Positions 57,692 to 64,000 of a DNA stretch of 64,000 bases are shown piece by piece. The stretch comes from Isoetes taiwanensis. Taxonomy: Eukaryota > Streptophyta > Lycopodiopsida > Isoetales > Isoetaceae. Location: positions 186,001-250,000 of the forward strand of contig JAJEKV010000095.1 in NCBI GenBank assembly GCA_021234155.1, in the 5' to 3' direction. The position numbers and the translations under genes are program-made. The notes under the pieces are model-generated. The model was not told the origin of the DNA and ran no database searches. It was given only the letters and a program-made list of their open reading frames with translations. Each line of letters begins with the position of its first letter. Position 1 is the stretch's first letter.

Positions 57692-59309
57692 GGCTTCTGT
57701 TTAAAGCCAAAAATGTGTTAGCATTGGTGCCATCTTAGGATGCATACTTCTGATGCCACATAGAGGTGCAGATGTTTTTAAGAGAGATACTTGATTCAAA
57801 AGACAAACATAAGAACATAGTAAAATCCAGCATTATACCATGGACTACCATGGGCTAGTGCGTAATTAGACAACAACATGTCTGCAACAAGTCCTATATT
57901 ATGTCCTCCTTTATTGGCTTATGATGTTTTCTGCAATCAGGCTATTTGGATAGCTTGCAAAGCTTCCACAGAAAATTTGACAGTCATTGATCTTATGCAA
58001 TGTCACATGAATACAGAATACGTTGCAGAATTACCAGCTTTATTAGATCGAAAAAACATCTGGAATCAATACTAATTTGTCAAACAGATAATATTGCATT
58101 GGCATCCACTGATATTCCTTTTAAGAACTGGCAAGCAGTGAACTGGCATCTTATTTAGCTCTAGCAAGGAAAAAAGATCGATATGTGAGGCATGGTATTC
58201 TCTATTGCATGTTAAATTGAGCAGGCAAAACAACTTCACCTAATGAAAAGAAAAGACTCAAACCTGACAAATTTGGCAAAAATTTGAGGAAGATGCAGTG
58301 GCTCATTCAGAAGTTGCCTCATGCAATTTCGTGTTTGTCTACTGCTGCGATTTAGTGGCTTGGAATAGAAGAAAACCTCCAGCAACAGGATAGCTACCTC
58401 CAGTGCTTGATTAAGAACTGACTCTGTGCATATATGAAAATCGATATATGAAGTCTACAAAAAAGTCATGGTGGGCTAATATAATAAGCATTATAATAAA
58501 TCATGCTCTTCCTAGATTTACATCCTTATCCCTGTCCAATTCACAATCTAAGCTACCTAAGCTCACAAATTCATGGGTTCTGTGGCAAAAAGGGGGATGT
58601 ACGAACATCTATTAGAAGTTATATATATCAGATCTAATTGCTGACCTGACATGTCAATCCCAAGTTCATAACTAATACACAACTTATGCATCAAGACCAT
58701 CAGTATCCATTGGGATGGGATATTTAACATCACTTTAGAAAAAACAACATCCTCAGCATTTATTACCTCTTTTCTTCCTGCAATATAAGTGAGAGATGCT
58801 ACTTAGGGTTTGTCTCAGAGAAATTTAGAGATATGAATCATAGCATAGCGATTTGAGAATAGAAGGAGCAAATATAGAGATTGTAGAAACAACTGCCGGT
58901 GAGAAAAATTTACAGATATGAATCATAGTAGAATAGAAAGAGCAAATATAGAGATTGCAGAAACATCTACCGGTAAGCATGACGCTCGTAGAAGTAGATA
59001 AAAAATTGAAACATCTCTTACCTATGATAAAATATCACCTAGGTTATGGTGATTTATGGCCGAATACCAATTTGCATGAAAATGCCAAACGGCCCCCTTC
59101 TTCAAAAGTCTCCTCTTTCGAATCCAAATTAGCCAATTAGTCTCTGTTAATCCAAGCAGTGGTCGGAACTGCATGCCATCTATTCCTCAGAGTAAACCCC
59201 AAATTCCAAAGTAAACTGAAGAGTAGGCATTCCAATGGACATTAACCAGAGCCCCATATCTACTACTCTTAACTTTTTAACTGTATGTTTATATTAATAG
59301 TTACTACTA
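57692..59309. other. Spacer before Helitron G
   Basis: AT-rich. A ~60-bp duplicated piece (ATAGAGATTGTAGAAAC and ATAGAGATTGCAGAAAC, about 58875 and 58948) and a short frame at 58955-59140 are the only features; neither is recognisable. Confidence 0.35.
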
Positions 59310-59839
59310 CTAGTAATGGTGCCCAGCGTTGCTGGGCAGAAGTTCTTAATGTTGCTCTGCGACTCGCTTGAAAACAACAACAAGCTAGCTAGGCTTTTCA
59401 TTCATCTCAGCAGTTTTTTCTACAATGGTATAGGGTGGGTAGCTGCACATCGCAGGCTACCCAAAAAAATGAAAAACATAGGGAATATCCGGTTATAACA
59501 CTTGGACCCCAAAAAAATTTGTGTGCTTTCTGAGATGTTGGCTAGTGTGTACTGCTTAGAGAGTTTATCGGAGGGATTAAAAAACCCCAGCCCTTCGGGT
59601 TTTCTGGAAAAACCCTAGCGATAAAATCTTTGAAGGGGCTTGAACAACGCGAGGGCTAAGCGTTCCTTAATAAAAACCCACGCTCCGGGAGAATACCGCT
59701 GATCGGCGCATCACCTCGGACTGCACATCATCAGGAAAACGTAAAATCAATAGAAAAAACCCGAAAAAGCGAGGGCCCCGGTCCGCAGCGTGCCAGCCAT
59801 GACAAAGAAAACAATATTTACACCTCAAAAAGCTATGGG

Positions 59840-60245
59840 GCCTGGTCTAATGCATGCATGCTTTCGTCTTGAGCAAGCTGATCCATTCTGGCGGACATTT
59901 ATAACAAAAACAACAACATAACATATAAATAACAAATTTAAGGGGGGAAGGGTGGGAGCCATGGATCTTGAGATCAAAGAATAGAAACCATGGACTGAGA
60001 GAGATGAGAAAGCCAGATGAAACGGTCGATGAAGAACTCGCAATAAATAGCTCAACCCTAACCCGATGAACGGCCCTAAAATGCATCGCGATGCATGCAT
60101 GTGCGGCGATGCAATGCATGCATGCTCGCCTTGAGCAAGAATCCCGATCCACGCGGATCGATAGCATTTCTTGCTCGCGATCGCTTTTGAAAACAACAAA
60201 TATCCCGATACCGAGAACTTCAAATACTAGATCCAAGAGAAACAT
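59840..60245 (-). pseudogene. Promoter plus first exon, unknown secreted-type gene (copy 1)
   Basis: Minus strand: RY-rich region (about 60078-60125, several GCATGCATG), then TATA-like CTATTTATTGCG (about 60045-60055), then ATG at 59961 starting MAPTLPPLNLLFICYVVVFV, a hydrophobic signal-like N-terminus that continues to 59825. A second start further upstream (60223) spans the RY region and is probably not used. Similar organisation appears in copy 2. No family recognised. Confidence 0.35.
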
Positions 60246-60514
60246 TGAAGAATTGTCCTATCCTGGGACTAAAGGACAAGGATAGAAGAGGTTAGAAAGG
60301 ATAGGAATGGTCAAGAAAAAGAGTAGCTCATGCAAGAAGAAGCCCCTCCGCATGAGATCAAAAAGAATAGAAGCCATGGATCCGCCGAGATGAGAAAGCG
60401 CCCGATGAACGGTCGATGAAGAACTCTGCAATAAATAGCGATCGCCCAACCTGATGAACGGCCTAAAAATGCATGCGATGCATGCATGTGGCGCATGCAA
60501 TGCATGCATGCTCG
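60078..60514 (-). promoter_or_regulatory. Duplicated RY-element clusters (CATGCATG)
   Basis: CATGCATG/GCATGC motifs cluster at 60078-60125 and 60464-60514, each 30-60 bp upstream of a TATA-like box on the minus strand; one more lies at 59852-59861. RY elements are bound by B3-domain factors such as ABI3 in plants. Use here is inferred only from spacing. Confidence 0.45.
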
Positions 60515-60600
60515 TCTTGAGCAAGAATCCCGATCCGCTACGCGGATCGATAGCAATAGCATCGGTCTCGCAAAACAGTAATATATGCAACTCCCACACT
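60258..60600 (-). pseudogene. Promoter plus first exon, copy 2
   Basis: Same layout as copy 1 about 390 bp away: GCATGCATG cluster (60464-60514), CTATTTATTGCAGAG TATA-like box (about 60428-60440), GTTCTTCATCGACCGTTCATC leader shared nearly base for base, then ATG at 60378 giving MASILFDLMRRGFFLHELLF. Both copies also share TCTTGAGCAAGAATCCCGATC upstream. Frames diverge after the ATG, so at least one copy is not the ancestral protein. Confidence 0.35.
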
Positions 60601-61796
60601 CTTTAATGTCTTCTCACCGACATGTTAGACCAATAACCAACATGGCCAAGGCATAAGGTAAGGCTGTAAGGAATCCATCATGTCTTCTCGTAGAAATCCC
60701 TCCAATAAGAAGATGAACACATTGTTGTCACTTGTTTCTATTAAAACCATAACTATCCATAAGATTTATGAATTATTTCATAATGTTTCTTTTAGACTAC
60801 ACTTGCTTAAATTGTTTCAATGCTTATATGGCATCATATTTGCAAGTCTTTGATGAAATATAGTGCAATTGACGGATACTTTTTAAAAACACTTTATGCC
60901 AAAACCATCATTTTGATTTATGCTCATTAGGCTTAAATTTAAGCATACCATCATTACATATATTACATTATGAAATTGCACAAACGATTAATGTTGAAAT
61001 CAGATAGATATATTTAGACTGAGAGCATATATTGTACAAATCCTCTCTTTTAATTTTTGTAATGAACAACTCATTATACTGATGATACTACCATCCATGA
61101 GACTTCAACTTACACCCAGGGTATCCATATGCATTTCAGAGGCCAAATTTCTAGCCGAATCACCTGCAACTCGAACTATGAGCATCAACAATTTGCACCA
61201 TCTCATGTGCATCATTTTTATCTACTCTCAATTCACGAATTAATTACATCCTGAAATTCTTCCATGCTTCTAACATTGTCTCTCTTTTTACCAAACATCA
61301 TAAAGATCAACTGCAAATATTTACAATAAGAACTTGCCCCACTGTTACCTAAAATTCTCCCACAACTCATACTGCTCTTAACAGCGTTCTAATGCAAGCT
61401 GCAGTCCCTCATGACATTATACAAATGTAAATCACATGCTAAATATGGTCATTCTTGGAGGCTTTTATTTCTACAAACATTGCGATTGGGATGATAAGAT
61501 TGTAAATATGTAGGCAATTTGTGGTTCGCAAGTTTTCCAAAGTAAGGCTAGCTTTTGCGAAACTGCAAAAGAAGGTGAATGACAAAAGAAGGTGAAGTGT
61601 CTTCCATCCAAAATAGAGGACAAAGCTATTTGAAAACACAAAGCACATCCACACTGATTACATGCCAATATACCTGGGAATAATAGTGCATTTTCTGCTC
61701 CTGAACTACAACTTTCTGAGCATCAATGGCACAACAAACCTCAAATTATCAATCACGTATCACTAGAACCTAGATTTTGCAACATAATTATGACTG
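60601..61796. other. Spacer within Helitron G
   Basis: AT-rich. Minus-strand frames near 61439-61668 have no recognisable family. Nothing else seen. Confidence 0.35.
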
Positions 61797-62400
61797 TGTC
61801 CAACAACAAAGAGAAAAAACAGAATGATTTTATATCACTGCAAAGACTTCAAAAGAACATACCTTGAGAAGAGCAGTTCTGTTATACAGGAGAGGAGGAC
61901 AATTTAATTATGTAGTGCATATGCACATAGTGGATCTGTCTACCAAATTATGGCTTTAGCCCATTTCTCAACTTCTGAAAAACAGTCAAATCGTCTCCAA
62001 AAGATCATCCCGTTCATCTGCAACATAAAACGTCTCGTCATTAGAAAAGAACAGGAAATAGAGACAGGGAAAATAGTAAAAAGAAGGGGATGAAATATCT
62101 TGCCGTGTCCAACAACAAAGAGAAATAAACAGAATGACTTCATATCTCTGCAAAGACTTCAAAAGAACATATCTTGAGAAGAGCAGTTCTGTTATACAGG
62201 AGGACAATTTAATTATATAATGCATATGCACATAGTGGATCCGTCTTCTAAATTATGACTTGAGCCCATATCTCAACTTCTGGAGAACAGTGAAATCGTC
62301 TCCAAAAGATTATCCCATTCATCTGCAACATAAAATGTCTTAGAATTAAAAAAGAACAGGAAATAGAGACATGGAAAATAGTAAAAAGACGGGGCAAAGA
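61797..62400. repeat. ~309-bp tandem duplication
   Basis: TGTCCAACAACAAAGAGAAA starts at 61797 and 62106. The shared content includes TGAGAAGAGCAGTTCTGTTA and CATCTGCAACATAAAA(C/T)GTCT. The copies differ at roughly 5-8% of sites and by small indels. They may be duplicated exon-intron sequence of the captured gene to the right, but I found no convincing frame. Confidence 0.85.
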
Positions 62401-62685
62401 TTTACCGGAATAGATTTCTCAGACAGATTTGTTGTCTCAGATTCTAAAAATCAGTCTCATTTGAAGCTATTTAGTGCACTGAGCAACTCCTCCTGTTAGA
62501 ATATGAACATGAATTCTTTCTTTAAAATTTGCCATAGCCTGAGTAAAGCTTCCTTGCTGTGAATCGGCATAGTTAAACCTGTCGTAATACACCTAACACA
62601 CGACCTGAAGGATGGTGCAAAAGCCATTTGAATGCATGCCAGAGCAAAATAATAATTTAACAGTCAAAAAATTCTGAAATAACTA

Positions 62686-63023
62686 CTTACACTATTGAGA
62701 CGATTCTTGATCATGGGAAGCTGGAAATTGGTGTTGGATAATTTCTCTCTAAACTGCAACATCACATCGTCTGCATCAAGCCCCTTGGCCTCATTTCCTT
62801 CTAACTTTGATATAACATTCATATCATGGGCAAAGACCTCAGTCTTGATCTTTTTAATCCTTTTAGCCTGGGTTGAATCAGAAATTGTTATGAAGCTGTT
62901 GTCATCTTTGCTTTCTTGAGAGGTTTTTGTTGAATCTAGACTACGTTGCCTTTTAAATCTTATAGACATGGCAATACATATGCCAGACCTTCGCCCGTTG
63001 GAGATAAAACTACGTTTTACCAT
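62686..63023 (-). pseudogene. Captured exon, unknown nuclear-type protein
   Basis: The minus-strand frame starts MVKRSFISNGRRSGICIAMS and includes basic KRQRSLDSTKTSQESKDDNS, KRIKKIKTEVFAHDMNVISK, and DADDVMLQFREKLSNTNFQL-type helical sequence, ending at LNS with a consensus donor GTAAGT (about 62686). The exon-like end and biased composition support real coding origin. Family not recognised. It lies 3' of the lyase fragment in the same orientation. Confidence 0.45.
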
Positions 63024-63401
63024 TCACATGGGTATTCCACCTGCAAAATAGTATAATCGAATTGAACCAGGACGGTATTCCAGTATTTAATTGTAAATAA
63101 TTTTGCAATCAAATAGTTCATCCTTGCCAATCAAATCTCTCCATTTGACCCTTCAAATGACATGAATATGCGCAGCTTGCAGGCTTGCAGTTGGCAAACC
63201 AAAATAAAAATCTTGAACAAATTCACTTGCTTCACCCTCCATTAGCACCACAGCTTCTAAATGTTCCAAATAATATGAATATGAGCAAAAAAAAACTAGC
63301 CAGAGAAATGAACATGCATTTTTCACTTCAACTTGCACAAGGTTTCTTATTCAGACTAAAAATTATTGCACCTAAAGTTGTTTCTCCAGTATGTTTCACA
63401 A

Positions 63402-64000
63402 CTAAGTGCTGCTTAAAATCTCCAGCTTCTGGCACCAATAGTCCATTTGGTCTTTTACAGCAGTTGCACCAGTCGGTCCAAAGGATTGAAATTTCCTAAT
63501 TGCGTTTTCAACACCAAGAAAACCATAGACGTCATCTTCAAATACTGGATGGATACTTCTTAGCTAATGTAATGCAAGGTTTTGCAGCTCTGTTTGTTTG
63601 CTAATAGCTAATGCCACAGCTTTGCCTACAATCTCGTGAGATGTGCGAAATGGTATGCCCTAGCAACATAAGAACATTGTTTAGAAAGCCAAAAGAACAT
63701 ATAAAAGTAATGGTTAAAAAGTCAACCTTTGAAACCAGGTAATCGGCCATTGTTGTGGCATCAAGGTGTCTAGCAGACAAGGATTGTGCAATTCTTTCTC
63801 GATTGAAAGTCACATTTCTAGCAAACTCGGTGCTCATTTCTAACATAGCCATGGTAGTTCTTACACTATCAAATAGAGGCTCTTTATCCTCCTGGACATG
63901 AAAGTTTTTATCACTGGACATGAAAGTTTTTATCATTGAGACTACAGAACATAAATGGCAACAGCATACGAACAAGTTCCATAGAATCAGGATTTTTCTT
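63402..64000 (-). pseudogene. Argininosuccinate lyase, C-terminal fragment, broken
   Basis: Exon at 64000-63970 encodes QKKNPDSMELVR-type sequence (the visible part starts KKNPDSMELV), matching the lyase signature G-S-S-x-M-P-Q-K-K-N-P-D. The next exon (63891-63727) reads EDKEPLFDSVRTTMAMLEMS and NVTFNRERIAQSL, HLDATTMADYLVSK. The last (63659-63402) reads GIPFRTSHEIVGKAVALAIS, then H-TAG-LRSIHPVFEDDVYGFLG, DQMDYWCQKLEIL and a terminal TAG. Exon phases are consistent (phase 0 at 63727/63659). Two defects: the segment between MELVR and QEDKEP (about 28 residues, GKSARV...YNRDL in the family) is missing, and TAG at 63566-63564 interrupts the last exon. The enzyme normally splits argininosuccinate into arginine and fumarate in plastids; this copy cannot. 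Likely a Helitron-captured fragment. Confidence 0.9.

Larger units (their letters stand above)
59310..64000 (-). mobile_element. Helitron G, 3' part (minus strand, runs off window)
   Basis: On the minus strand the 3' end is hairpin CCCAGCAACGCTGGG (59322-59336), then CACCATTACTAG (CTAG 59313-59310), followed by T. The same family signal as in A-D is thus inverted. The 5' TC...TATAATG end is not visible before 64000, so the element should continue to the right. Its inferred interior holds an argininosuccinate lyase fragment and other exon-like pieces in the same orientation. The unseen 5' end makes the extent uncertain. Confidence 0.65.

Noticed and set aside
1-64000. tRNA, rRNA or snRNA genes
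   Set aside because: I looked for cloverleaf-like A/B boxes and conserved rRNA segments and saw none that I could support by eye; a covariance-model search would be decisive.

Overview
The window is eukaryotic and almost certainly from a land plant with a large, transposon-rich genome. Captured gene pieces carry spliceosomal introns and belong to plant families: a pectinesterase, a pentatricopeptide-repeat (PPR) protein and an argininosuccinate lyase. The mobile elements are also of plant type: Helitrons, L1-like LINEs, CACTA-, hAT- and pogo-type elements. The style of the pectinesterase, a DUF7869-type protein, a beta-class DNA methyltransferase and an IRG-like GTPase piece make me think of a fern, lycophyte or bryophyte rather than a flowering plant. 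That is inference. I see no intact ordinary gene; nearly everything recognisable is a mobile element or a broken fragment carried by one.

Layout. 1-1020: minus-strand L1-like LINE relic, with a tandem ~150-bp repeat behind it (1377-1790). 2380-2937: minus-strand Cys-rich reading frame with a promoter and one in-frame stop. 3241-7097: ~19-bp minisatellite with higher-order structure. 9902-24643: three Helitrons of one family, head to tail. A (9902-18458) carries pectinesterase and PPR pieces plus a decayed Rep-helicase. B (18459-22719) is non-autonomous. C (22722-24643) is filled by a polypurine tract.

26370-37783 is the most interesting part: an ~11.4-kb element with 23-bp terminal inverted repeats and an 8-bp target duplication (7/8). 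Two decayed genes point away from a shared central region: a minus-strand DUF7869-type protein (about 29.9-33.1 kb) and a plus-strand beta-class amino-DNA methyltransferase (about 35.4-37.5 kb). A palindrome family related to AAGTGTATTCGAATACACTT occurs only between the genes and in the methyltransferase introns. A LINE (26.88-29.79 kb) is nested near the left end. My model is that the DUF7869 protein is the transposase and the methyltransferase modifies the element or its palindromes.

38813-47965: Helitron D, holding a CACTA-type MITE, a second MITE and a minus-strand pogo-like transposase relic. Three more Helitron 3' termini follow (49607, 51145, 52767) without visible 5' ends, with an IRG-like GTPase fragment between the last two. 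53021-54760: Helitron F, another polypurine element. 57107-57684: hAT-like MITE. 59310 to the window end: 3' part of a minus-strand Helitron G with duplicated RY/TATA promoter-like units and a broken argininosuccinate lyase fragment.
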